Below are positions 52,415-60,530 of a DNA stretch of 64,000 nt, in pieces. The stretch is taken from contig NZ_FNJI01000003.1 in NCBI RefSeq assembly GCF_900104445.1, forward strand, positions 62,001 through 126,000, given 5' to 3'. A program made the translations under genes and the position numbers. Under the pieces are notes generated by a model. It made no database searches. It was not told the origin of the DNA and saw only the letters and a program-made list of their open reading frames with translations. The DNA is from Desulforhopalus singaporensis (GTDB lineage Bacteria; Desulfobacterota; Desulfobulbia; Desulfobulbales; Desulfocapsaceae). Numbering within the stretch: position 1 is the first letter of the stretch; each line of letters starts with the position of its first letter.

Positions 52415-55091
52415 CTTCCTTCTCCAACCCCACCTTCCTGTATCGCTGCATGAGCGTTGTAAATTGGCTGACATAGTTGCTTATCATGTACTCGTCCACC
52501 AGTTTGACATCGAGCTGTCTGGTATAGGATACCAGCGCGCCCAGGATAAATATTTTTTCCCGGATGGCTTTGCTGGAAGCACCCTTGAGACGCCCCACCA
52601 CCAGGTCGCCTTTGCTCGACACCATAAAATCATTTGCCATCAAAATCTGCTGAATCATCCTCCCTCTGCGGGATCGCCTTTTCGGATCGGTCACACCGCC
52701 AAAAAACCTGAAATAGACATAATTGTCTATTTCCTTTCCCGAGCAGATACTGTCTATCATGGAAAAATGATAACCAAGACGTAGACTGACGTTCATATAA
52801 TCGCCGGAGGTTACCGCCAGGTTCTGCCCGACAAACCTGGGATCGGAGACATTTGTGGCAAAGGTTTTCGTCATGCTCGACATGAAACTTTTCATATCCA
52901 CCTCCACCGGTTCCCGCTCCCAGAGTCCCTCGGCACACATTCCCCTGGCCAGCGCTTTCAAGGGGACACTTTTGATTTCATGCAGCTGCAGACGGGACGG
53001 CAGTCTTTTTGTCCGGCAAAGGGCGAAATCGATAACGGTCAGGTCCAGCGGGATGGTCAGCTGCAGCCTCCTCGCGTGTTCCTTTAAAAAGATATCGTTG
53101 GCAAAATTCCGATCAACCAGTACCTCGACAGATTTTTCATGCACGAACCGAAGCAGGTCGTGCAACGTCCGGCACGCTTCCGCCCTGAACGTAGCCGCGG
53201 CAGGATCCACCAGTTTCAGCGGACTGATCTTTTTCAAGAGCCTGCGCAGCAGCCGGAATTCATAGGTCTGCTCAAAAGGATCCTCGGCAAATTCATAGTA
53301 GCACAGTTCGGGCATCAACCCTTCATAGATCTTGTGCTCCTGGGCGTCAAGGGTTATTTCCATTCCGGATTTCAGTACCTTCGTCGCACGTTGGGTGTTG
53401 ATTATCATCGGCACCCGGAACTCTCTGGCAATTGTCGAAAGATGGCCGATCTGCGAGCCGATATCGGTAATCACGCCGTTAACCCGCTTTAAAACCCGGG
53501 CAAAATTCGGTGATGAAAAATGAGTTACAAGAATCGCCCCCTGGGGAGTCAGGTTCAGTTCTTCTTCTGAGCGGACATTGTGCACTACACCCATGCCGAC
53601 TCCTTCCTGCACAATATCGCCGACCCCGTCAAACAGGATCGGATAGTTGTCGTCAACCCTTGAAAAATCACAAATAAGCTTTGGCACGTTCTGGCCGATA
53701 TTGAGTGACCTGCTTTGAAGAATTACCGGATTTTTCCTCTCGTCGAGCGCGAACTCGATATCCTGGGGATGGCGGAAATATTTTTCAAGGCGCATTGCTA
53801 TGTTCACCACCTCCCGGAGTTCTTCGACCCCAAGACTCGGCCGGTCGCGCAGGCGCGGGTTGAGCCTGCTGTTTATCACCCCGTCGCCCTCCTGTTTCTT
53901 CTTTACTATTTTTTTCTTGTGCACAATATCCATGCCAAGAATCTCATAGGGCGGCTTTCTGGAAACATGAAACTGATCCGCCCTCTGCTTTCCGCCGACA
54001 AGACCGGCCCCGAGTCCGAACGTCGAAGCGACCAGGAGCTGATCTTTGTCCGGCTCGAATGCATTGAGGGAATAGACGACCCCGCTGACCCTGGCATGTA
54101 CCATTTCCTGCACGCCGACGGCCATGACAGCCTCCGATTCCAGGATATTTTTCTGTCGCCGGTATTCCATCGCCTGGGGCGCATAAAGACTTGAGAGAAC
54201 GCGCAGGTATGCATCCGGCACGTCTTCCGGCAAGACATTGAGAATACTTTCATACTGACCGGCGAAGGAATGTTCACTGTCTTCACCTATCGCGCTTGAA
54301 CGGACAACAAAGCGCATGTCTTTTTTTCTTAAGGAACGCGAAACGACAGAGGCGACCGCCTTGGTAATGCTCTTATGGATCGGCTTGGGCAGACTCAGAC
54401 CGCGCACCAGCCGGACCAGTTCCCGGGACACCTCCGCGGTTTCCCGTCCCTCCTCCCACTGGTGCAGGAGGGATCTGATCTTTATCCCGCACTCCCCTTT
54501 ACGCAGCAGCTGATCAAAGCAGTGGCTGGTAACGGCAAAACCGTCGGGAATCCTGACGCCCAGAAGACCGCCAAGCACCCCAAGGTTGGCGTTTTTCCCT
54601 CCGACCAGGGTCGCCAGGGTATCGTCGATATGTTCATAGCCGATGACGTATTCCCCTTCGGGAATAACCAGGTTCCCCTCCAGCTCGCTGTCAAGTTCGG
54701 CCCTTATACGGTTATACACCGAGAACAGTGAGTGAAACTTTCCAGGGACCATACAATCGAGATGATATATCATCCGGTAGACGCTTTCGGCGACCTCTGC
54801 GGTGCTTGATGAGATATAGTTTCTGTCAAACACAAACTCGCCGCTCATTTTCGCGCCCATATCGGCAATGATCTCAAGCGCTTGATTATTCTCGTTAATC
54901 AGTTTTCGAAAATGGTCAAATATAAAAGGAAAGGACAGTGCGGATTCTTTCTCCTTCAACAAAAATCTCCGAAAAAACCCGCTCAGTCCTTCTGTCGTTA
55001 TCTTTCTCACGACTTTTTCACCGGAAGTCTGGTGCAGCGTTTCCAAGAAAAGCTGCGAACAATTGTTGCCGGGCGGCCTCTCAGTGGGCAC
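52407..55091 (-). CDS. PPDK-like ATP-grasp/phosphohistidine protein without PEP barrel (module B)
   Basis: Protein of 894 residues. N-terminal helical region (about 1-135), ATP-grasp domain (GGKNANLG near 165; VRSS with Arg264, then GEDSEHSFAGQYES; VILQSRS), swivelling domain with GSQIGHLSTIAREF (His550), and a C-terminal region of about 290 residues with CRTLHDLLRFVHEKS and VSLRLGYHFSMID. The PEP/pyruvate-binding barrel is missing, so this is neither PPDK nor PEP synthase. Both the ATP site and the phosphohistidine look intact. GTG start overlaps the stop of the TIGR02186-type gene; the receiver gene overlaps its end. Acceptor of the phosphate is unknown. Confidence 0.85.
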   Translation of the reverse strand: MPTERPPGNNCSQLFLETLHQTSGEKVVRKITTEGLSGFFRRFLLKEKESALSFPFIFDHFRKLINENNQALEIIADMGAKMSGEFVFDRNYISSSTAEVAESVYRMIYHLDCMVPGKFHSLFSVYNRIRAELDSELEGNLVIPEGEYVIGYEHIDDTLATLVGGKNANLGVLGGLLGVRIPDGFAVTSHCFDQLLRKGECGIKIRSLLHQWEEGRETAEVSRELVRLVRGLSLPKPIHKSITKAVASVVSRSLRKKDMRFVVRSSAIGEDSEHSFAGQYESILNVLPEDVPDAYLRVLSSLYAPQAMEYRRQKNILESEAVMAVGVQEMVHARVSGVVYSLNAFEPDKDQLLVASTFGLGAGLVGGKQRADQFHVSRKPPYEILGMDIVHKKKIVKKKQEGDGVINSRLNPRLRDRPSLGVEELREVVNIAMRLEKYFRHPQDIEFALDERKNPVILQSRSLNIGQNVPKLICDFSRVDDNYPILFDGVGDIVQEGVGMGVVHNVRSEEELNLTPQGAILVTHFSSPNFARVLKRVNGVITDIGSQIGHLSTIAREFRVPMIINTQRATKVLKSGMEITLDAQEHKIYEGLMPELCYYEFAEDPFEQTYEFRLLRRLLKKISPLKLVDPAAATFRAEACRTLHDLLRFVHEKSVEVLVDRNFANDIFLKEHARRLQLTIPLDLTVIDFALCRTKRLPSRLQLHEIKSVPLKALARGMCAEGLWEREPVEVDMKSFMSSMTKTFATNVSDPRFVGQNLAVTSGDYMNVSLRLGYHFSMIDSICSGKEIDNYVYFRFFGGVTDPKRRSRRGRMIQQILMANDFMVSSKGDLVVGRLKGASSKAIREKIFILGALVSYTRQLDVKLVDEYMISNYVSQFTTLMQRYRKVGLEKEDG

Positions 55092-55860
55092 TACCCCTGT
55101 CCCTGAAGAGTATTCCCATAAAAAGTCCTGCCAGAATAGCTATACCAACGGAGAGCACTCCGTACAGCAGACTGTTTTTAAATGCCATTTTGCGGATAAA
55201 TTCCGGAAATCCGGTCTCCTCAAGCTCCAGTTTTCCCTTCTCGATTGCCGCTACCTGGCCGTCTTTTTTGATTCTCAGAACCCTGACCTCATAAGCGGCC
55301 ACCGGTATCTTTGCCGGAATATGGATTCTGGCCTTAAACTCTTTGTTTCCTCCCGAATCACTGGTATAGCGTACCGCATCGCCGACGAGCTGATAAAGGG
55401 AATCTCTGGTTTTCAGTTTTATGAAATCATTGAAAAGAGCCTCTTTGTTTTGTGGCTCAGGTTCAATCCTCGCCTTTGCCAGCAGCGTGGAAAAGTCAAG
55501 ATTCAGGCTGTTCCAGCGAGGGTCGCTGTGCAGACGCCAGTCGTCTAAGGTTTTCGGCAGGTAGAGCAGGTATACGTTCGGCGCGTTGCCAATGCGAATG
55601 TGCTCAACAGTCATCCATAACACCCCTCCGACCTTGCCTTTACGCGCAAACTCAGCCGCGGTGGAGTGGCCGACGATCTGGACAACCGCTTCCTCATCCC
55701 CTTGCACCTCCCCCGTCACAAAAACATCCTGGCCGTCGTAGGTCGCTGATATCTTAACCTGCTCCGGTGAAACATGAACAGCCATCGCCTGCCATGGCAG
55801 CAGCACCAGAGCGAGCACCAACACTCCCTTTGCCGACAACATTTTCATAACCTTGCTCAT
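55081..55860 (-). CDS. TIGR02186-type exported, membrane-anchored protein
   Basis: Protein of 259 residues with a signal peptide (cleavage after about 29 residues), a periplasmic part and a C-terminal helix (LLYGVLSVGIAILAGLFMGILF). The pattern HVSPEQVKISATYDGQDVFVTGEVQG fits the TIGR02186 family, which is frequently encoded next to TauE/SafE permeases. An upstream TTG is possible, but GGGAGG before ATG 55860 decides the start. Probably an accessory to the permease encoded immediately upstream. Confidence 0.82.
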   Translation of the reverse strand: MSKVMKMLSAKGVLVLALVLLPWQAMAVHVSPEQVKISATYDGQDVFVTGEVQGDEEAVVQIVGHSTAAEFARKGKVGGVLWMTVEHIRIGNAPNVYLLYLPKTLDDWRLHSDPRWNSLNLDFSTLLAKARIEPEPQNKEALFNDFIKLKTRDSLYQLVGDAVRYTSDSGGNKEFKARIHIPAKIPVAAYEVRVLRIKKDGQVAAIEKGKLELEETGFPEFIRKMAFKNSLLYGVLSVGIAILAGLFMGILFRDRGSAH

Positions 55861-55862
55861 TT

Positions 55863-56804
55863 TCAATGACCTCCCGCGTAGGAAAGGACGACCGACGGCT
55901 CCACCAGCAGACCGAATAACATTTTTGCCATCACCACCAGTACAAGAGTCGCGAGAATGATCTTCAGCTGGTCACCCTTGAGTTTCCTGCTTATCCTCGT
56001 GCCGAACTGCGCGCCAACGGTCGACCCCAGCAGCAGCAGCAGGGCCAGGACAAAATCGACCGTATGGTTGGTGTATGCCTGCATGACAGTGACATTGATA
56101 CAGGTAAAGAGTATCTGGAAAAGGCTGGTGCCGACCACAACATGCATCGGCATACGAAGCAGATAGACCATGACGGGAACCATGATAAATCCTCCGCCCA
56201 CCCCCATGACGGCCGCCAAAACTCCTACAAAAATTCCCATAACAAGAGGTGTCAACGCGGACATGGTCACCCCGGACTTTACAAACTCCGTCTGAAACGG
56301 CAAATTTCCAAGCATCCTGCCGATTGGAGAAGTTCTTTTGGGAGGAGAAGATTTTGTTGGCAGCGCCGCCGTATCTTCCCGATCTTTTTTTAACGACTGA
56401 AGACTCTCGACAAACATATAGCCGCCGACTCCCCCGAGCATGACGACATACGTCACGCTGATGAGAAAATCGGCATTCCCCATTGCCCTTAAGACCTTGA
56501 TAAGCTGGACGCCCAATGCCCCGCCGGCAATCCCCCCTATCAGCAGTAGGATACCCATCTTCATGTCAACATTACCGAGCCGGTAATGCGCGAGGGTGCC
56601 TGACGTTGAAGCCCCCACTATCTGGTTGGAATCAGAGGCGGCGGCCACCGTCGGCGGGATACCGAACATGATAAGCAGCGGGGTCATCAAAAAACCGCCG
56701 CCGACTCCGAATATTCCCGACAGCAGCCCCACCAGACCGCCCAATCCGAGAATTAAGGCGATGCTGACACTGTTGCCTGCAATAGGAAGATACATATGAA
56801 ACAT
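55863..56804 (-). CDS. TauE/SafE-family permease (module B)
   Basis: Membrane protein of 313 residues with eight to nine helices and the two TauE/SafE signatures (GIFGVGGGFLMTPLLIMFG and MGVGGGFIMVPVMVYL). Members export or import sulfite, sulfonates and other anions. GAGGGAATCTT before ATG 56804 sets the start. A sigma-54 promoter and palindromic sites lie upstream; the response regulator gene next to them is a probable controller. Substrate unknown. Confidence 0.92.
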   Translation of the reverse strand: MFHMYLPIAGNSVSIALILGLGGLVGLLSGIFGVGGGFLMTPLLIMFGIPPTVAAASDSNQIVGASTSGTLAHYRLGNVDMKMGILLLIGGIAGGALGVQLIKVLRAMGNADFLISVTYVVMLGGVGGYMFVESLQSLKKDREDTAALPTKSSPPKRTSPIGRMLGNLPFQTEFVKSGVTMSALTPLVMGIFVGVLAAVMGVGGGFIMVPVMVYLLRMPMHVVVGTSLFQILFTCINVTVMQAYTNHTVDFVLALLLLLGSTVGAQFGTRISRKLKGDQLKIILATLVLVVMAKMLFGLLVEPSVVLSYAGGH

Positions 56805-56930
56805 AAGATTCCCTCTTTCCCTTTTTTTCAACAACCTGAAAACCCATCCCAAAAGTCAATTTCCCTATCCGGACCGTCGCGCCACTGTTCTTTATGCGGC
56901 ACCATTACAATCCGTTTCTACTTGCTTATT

Positions 56931-56947
56931 AGCACAAATCGTGCCAG
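56931..56947 (-). promoter_or_regulatory. Sigma-54 promoter of the module B permease operon
   Basis: Leftward CTGGCACGATTTGTGCT: perfect TGGCACG -24 box, correct GG/GC offset, -12 box GTGCT with one mismatch. Expected start point near 56920, giving a leader of about 115 bases to the permease gene. Confidence 0.7.
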
Positions 56948-57020
56948 AACCATATCATACTGTATTTACACCACATTTGATGTCGCCGTCAGACGACCAG
57001 CCGAATCAGGGCAAAGATTT

Positions 57021-57035
57021 GTTTCAATTTGAAAC
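57021..57035. promoter_or_regulatory. Palindromic enhancer site 1
   Basis: GTTTCAATTTGAAAC is a perfect 15-bp palindrome 75-90 bases upstream of the -24 box, an ideal place for a sigma-54 activator dimer. Confidence 0.6.
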
Positions 57036-57207
57036 GATACCCCGTAATGGTGATGAATAAAAACGAAAGAATCCGGCCACTCTGCAGGGTGCCACGGCGG
57101 ACAAAAGAGTTCCTGCTGTAGCTGAGAAGTGCGCGGGAGGCGGGAGCGAAAATTATCAGCGGGGGAAGACGGCGCCCCTCGCACCACAGGGATGAGCAGG
57201 GGCAATC

Positions 57208-57222
57208 TGTTCAATTTGAAAC
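57208..57222. promoter_or_regulatory. Palindromic enhancer site 2
   Basis: TGTTCAATTTGAAAC differs from site 1 only in the first two bases. Confidence 0.5.
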
Positions 57223-57433
57223 ATGCAAAAACAGAACGGCCCCATTCCCGGGCAACAAAACAGCACCGTTTTCATCATTTTTCTTGATTTTCCAGCGGCA
57301 ACCGGTGGTGGCCGCCGTCTTATGCACACCCCTAAGCCGCCGTATCCGGGCGCAATATGGGTGCTGCTTACAGCTTGCACCAAGGCATGTGGAGCATGCC
57401 CAGAGGACACAGACGAAAAACAGCCACCGAAAT

Positions 57434-57448
57434 GTTTCAAAATGAAAC
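57434..57448. promoter_or_regulatory. Palindromic enhancer site 3
   Basis: GTTTCAAAATGAAAC keeps the arms GTTTCA/TGAAAC of site 1 and lies just past the stop of the response regulator gene. Confidence 0.5.
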
Positions 57449-57453
57449 CTTGG

Positions 57454-58815
57454 CTATTGAAGGCCGTCTTCGAGATTATACTGCTTGATCCTTCGCCACA
57501 ACGTCGTACGCGGCAGGCCAAGAATTGTCGCGGCCATTTTTTTGTCCCCCCTGGTAAACTGCAACACCTTGGCGATATGATCTTTCTCGACTTCGGCCAG
57601 AGATTTAAGTACCTCGGGGTCAACCGGCTCAGGAGTGGACTGTTGAATATCGCGGGGCAGGTGACCGGGCTGCACGACTTCTCCGGTACAGAGCGCCATG
57701 GCCCTCTGGATGGTATTTTCAAGCTCGCGGACATTGCCGGGATAATCGTAGTCAACGAGCAGGTTCATCGCCTCCGGTGAAATGGATTTGATCGATTTGC
57801 TGAATTTTCTGTTGTACTTGGCGAGGAAATGGCTGATCAGAAGCGGCAGGTCCTGTTTTCTCCTGGTCAGCGGCGGCAACTCAAAAGAGACGACATTCAA
57901 CCTGAAATAGAGGTCTTCCCGGAAGGTGCCCATACCTGCCATTTTCTTCAGGTCACGGTTGGTGGCGGCAATAATCCTGATATCAAGATCAAGAGGTACC
58001 GTCGCGCCGATCCGCAGAATCTGCTTTTCCTCCAGTACGTGGAGCAACTTCACCTGCATTGCAGGATCCATCTCCCCTATCTCATCGAGAAATACCGTTC
58101 CGCGGTTCCCCGCCTCCAGCAGCCCAATCTTGCGCGATGTGGCACCGGTATAGGCCCCTTTTTCATGACCGAACAGCTCGTTTGCCACAAGCTCTTCGGT
58201 AAAAGCTCCGCAGTTAAATACGATAAACGGCCCATTGCTGCGATTGCTCAACTGGTGAACCGCCCTGGCGGCGAGTTTTTTCCCGGTGCCGGTCTCACCC
58301 TGAATCAGGACGTTACAATCCAGGGGGGCTATTGTCCTGATGGTTCCAATCAGCTTCTCCATGGCGGGGGACTGCCCGACAATACCGCAATCTCCCTCCT
58401 GGACCTCCAGCCTCTCACGGAGCCAGTCGTTTTCACGCTTGAGTAGGACCTTGTCGCGAATTGCCTGAACCGTCAGCAGCAGGTCATGACGTTTAACAGG
58501 CTTGCGGAGGTAATTGCTGGCACCTGTCTGTATCGCATCCACCGCGGTATCGATACTGGAATGGCCGGTAATAATAACCACGTCAATTTCAGGATTCGTC
58601 CTTTTCAGGGCATCAAGAATCTTCAATCCGTCCATGTCGGGCAGCTGCAGGTCTAAAAGAACGAAATCGATGGCCCGGCGCGCCACTGTTTCAAACACCT
58701 CTTGTCCCGTATGGCATATTACGATACCGTCGACTTCTTCCTGCACGATCCGCTCAACCCGTTTGCAGAACAGGTGATCATCGTCCGCCAGAACCATGGT
58801 GAATCGACGCTCCAT
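57454..58815 (-). CDS. NtrC-type sigma-54 response regulator (module B)
   Basis: Response regulator of about 453 residues: receiver (LADDDH, phosphoacceptor in LLDLQLPD, Lys in LRKPVK), AAA+ domain (GETGTGKK, GAYTGA) and Fis-type HTH (MAATILGLPRTTLWRRI). Its gene overlaps or abuts the kinase gene. Start is ATG 58815 or ATG 58830; the shorter gives the usual MERRFTMVLADDD. Three palindromes and a sigma-54 promoter lie just downstream of it, in front of the permease operon it probably controls. Confidence 0.93.
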   Translation of the reverse strand: MERRFTMVLADDDHLFCKRVERIVQEEVDGIVICHTGQEVFETVARRAIDFVLLDLQLPDMDGLKILDALKRTNPEIDVVIITGHSSIDTAVDAIQTGASNYLRKPVKRHDLLLTVQAIRDKVLLKRENDWLRERLEVQEGDCGIVGQSPAMEKLIGTIRTIAPLDCNVLIQGETGTGKKLAARAVHQLSNRSNGPFIVFNCGAFTEELVANELFGHEKGAYTGATSRKIGLLEAGNRGTVFLDEIGEMDPAMQVKLLHVLEEKQILRIGATVPLDLDIRIIAATNRDLKKMAGMGTFREDLYFRLNVVSFELPPLTRRKQDLPLLISHFLAKYNRKFSKSIKSISPEAMNLLVDYDYPGNVRELENTIQRAMALCTGEVVQPGHLPRDIQQSTPEPVDPEVLKSLAEVEKDHIAKVLQFTRGDKKMAATILGLPRTTLWRRIKQYNLEDGLQ

Positions 58816-58816
58816 C

Positions 58817-60259
58817 CTAGGATGCACCATTTTCCACGTCCTTTTCGTTATCCGGTTCCGGCTCACGCAGAAAGGGGAAGCTCACGGCAAAGACAGTTCC
58901 ATTATCCACATTTGAATTCACCTCAATAAACCCGTTATGCTTTTTAATGATGCCGTAAACCACCGACAGCCCCAGTCCGGTTCCCTGCCCGGTGCTTTTG
59001 GTTGTATAAAAAGGCACGAAGATCTTTTCGATCACTTCCGGTGACATTCCGTACCCGGTATCCTTGACCAGGATCGTCACCATATTCTCGTGGTGGAAGA
59101 CGATCGACAGGGACAGCAGGCCGCCGTCGGGCATTGCCTGGATGGCGTTGAGACACAGGTTAATGAAGATCTGCTTGAGACTGTCAAGATCTCCGTTGAT
59201 CCAGCACTCACCCTGGGGAAAGTCAGTCTTCAGCGTCACCCTGGCGAGCATGATCTGGTTCCTGATCAATTTCAGGGTGGTTTTCAGCATTTGAATAACA
59301 TCAACCGGTTCAAACACCATCTTGCCGTGGGACCGTGAAAAATCGAGAAGATTGTTAACGACCTTGCTTGCTCTGGTTACTTCACTGAGTATGTCCAGGA
59401 GCATCTCCTCCTCATCGGCCGGGTCCATCTGCCCTCTTTCCTCGATAAGCGCTTCAGCCGTAAGAGAAATATTATTCAGCGGGTTGTTCACTTCATGGGC
59501 GATACCTGACGCGAGAATACCCACCGCAGCAAGTTTACGGGACTGGACAATTTGTTCGTGCCGGTAATCAAGTTCCTTGATCATGCGGTTGAACGCCTTG
59601 ATAATCATCGGATAGGTGTGATACCCGGTTTCCGACGGACTGACCGGGCGAAAATCCCCCTGGGCGATTCGACGGGTGGTGCTTGTCACGAACTTGATCT
59701 GCTTGATTGTGGCAATTGTCAGAAACATCAAGGCGACAATCAGCCCGCCGCTGAAAAGAAACATTACTGTTGCCGGGACAATCATTATCTTGTGCAGGCC
59801 GGCACTGATGTAAATCTGGTTCTGGTCCAGCACCTTCTGGGAAAAAAGCAGCAGTTTATGGCCGCACTCACGCATGGCCCGCAAATCGGCCTCCTGCCCG
59901 TTCTGGGCAATAAGGGTGTATTGCCTGTACTCCGCCAAATCCTTTTGGAACTGGTTTATGTCGTCTTCATACTTCATTACCACCGGTGACTTACGAACAC
60001 TTTCAAGCCCCGATTCAATCTTGTCGATGTAGACCAGCATTTCCTCCAGATCCGCCCGGTCGATCCGATAGACGAAATTTTTCTCATAACGCCGCAGATC
60101 GAGCACATTTTCCATGAAATTGTGTATGTTCTGGAGATTCTTGAAATCATCCTGAAACTCATTACTCTGGTAAATGTAGGCCACAAGCTGGATAACCAGC
60201 GAAATTGCGGCCAAACCACAGACCAGGACTAACTTTTTTCGTAATCCTTCCATCACCAT
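58817..60259 (-). CDS. Membrane sensor histidine kinase (module B)
   Basis: Kinase of about 480 residues. One N-terminal transmembrane helix, a helical periplasmic sensor of about 140 residues (four-helix-bundle like), a second helix near 165-190, HAMP-like linker, HisKA with GIAHEVNNPL, and HATPase_c (NLCLNAIQA, DTGYGM, GTGLGLS). Paired with the sigma-54 response regulator. Start taken at ATG 60259; ATG 60253 is equally possible and neither has a good ribosome site. Confidence 0.92.
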   Translation of the reverse strand: MVMEGLRKKLVLVCGLAAISLVIQLVAYIYQSNEFQDDFKNLQNIHNFMENVLDLRRYEKNFVYRIDRADLEEMLVYIDKIESGLESVRKSPVVMKYEDDINQFQKDLAEYRQYTLIAQNGQEADLRAMRECGHKLLLFSQKVLDQNQIYISAGLHKIMIVPATVMFLFSGGLIVALMFLTIATIKQIKFVTSTTRRIAQGDFRPVSPSETGYHTYPMIIKAFNRMIKELDYRHEQIVQSRKLAAVGILASGIAHEVNNPLNNISLTAEALIEERGQMDPADEEEMLLDILSEVTRASKVVNNLLDFSRSHGKMVFEPVDVIQMLKTTLKLIRNQIMLARVTLKTDFPQGECWINGDLDSLKQIFINLCLNAIQAMPDGGLLSLSIVFHHENMVTILVKDTGYGMSPEVIEKIFVPFYTTKSTGQGTGLGLSVVYGIIKKHNGFIEVNSNVDNGTVFAVSFPFLREPEPDNEKDVENGAS

Positions 60260-60291
60260 GCCAACGTATTGTTCAACTACAGTAGAGATAA

Positions 60292-60330
60292 CCGGGGGGT
60301 AACACATCCCAGCATACCACGACCCCCCGG
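60292..60330. repeat. Perfect 9-bp inverted repeat between divergent genes
   Basis: CCGGGGGGT (60292-60300) and ACCCCCCGG (60322-60330) form a perfect inverted repeat with a 21-base spacer. It lies 33 bases upstream of the kinase start and about 200 bases before the divergent PPDK-like gene. It may be an operator or a leader hairpin. The rest of the gap shows nothing else clear. Confidence 0.5.
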
Positions 60331-60530
60331 CATTATCCTCAGAAAATCAGGGCAGAGGCAAAATTCCCCTATGTTTCTTAGGTGTTTTGCCTTAGTGTTG
60401 TAATCAAGCAGAGCCTTGGGCATAGTTTATTTGCTGCCCTCCTGATTTCAACCGCAACAAGCTTTATGACAGAACGGGCCAATAATCTCGTCTTCGTCAC
60501 AAAACAGCAACCAGCAGGAAATAGAAATCC

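Larger units (their letters stand above)
56805..57453. other. Regulatory region between the permease operon and the response regulator gene
   Basis: Gap of 649 bases holding a leftward -24/-12 promoter and three palindromic sites. A proline/glycine-rich frame in 57223-57780 overlaps the response regulator gene and is not convincing. I see no other gene. Confidence 0.7.

Noticed and set aside
57223-57780. Rightward frame starting near the third palindrome
   Set aside because: Two thirds of it runs antisense to the response regulator gene and it has no ribosome site or recognisable domain.
60405-60435. TTGGGCATAG...TTTGCTG as a sigma-54 promoter for the PPDK-like gene at 60531
   Set aside because: The GG to GC distance is two bases too long.
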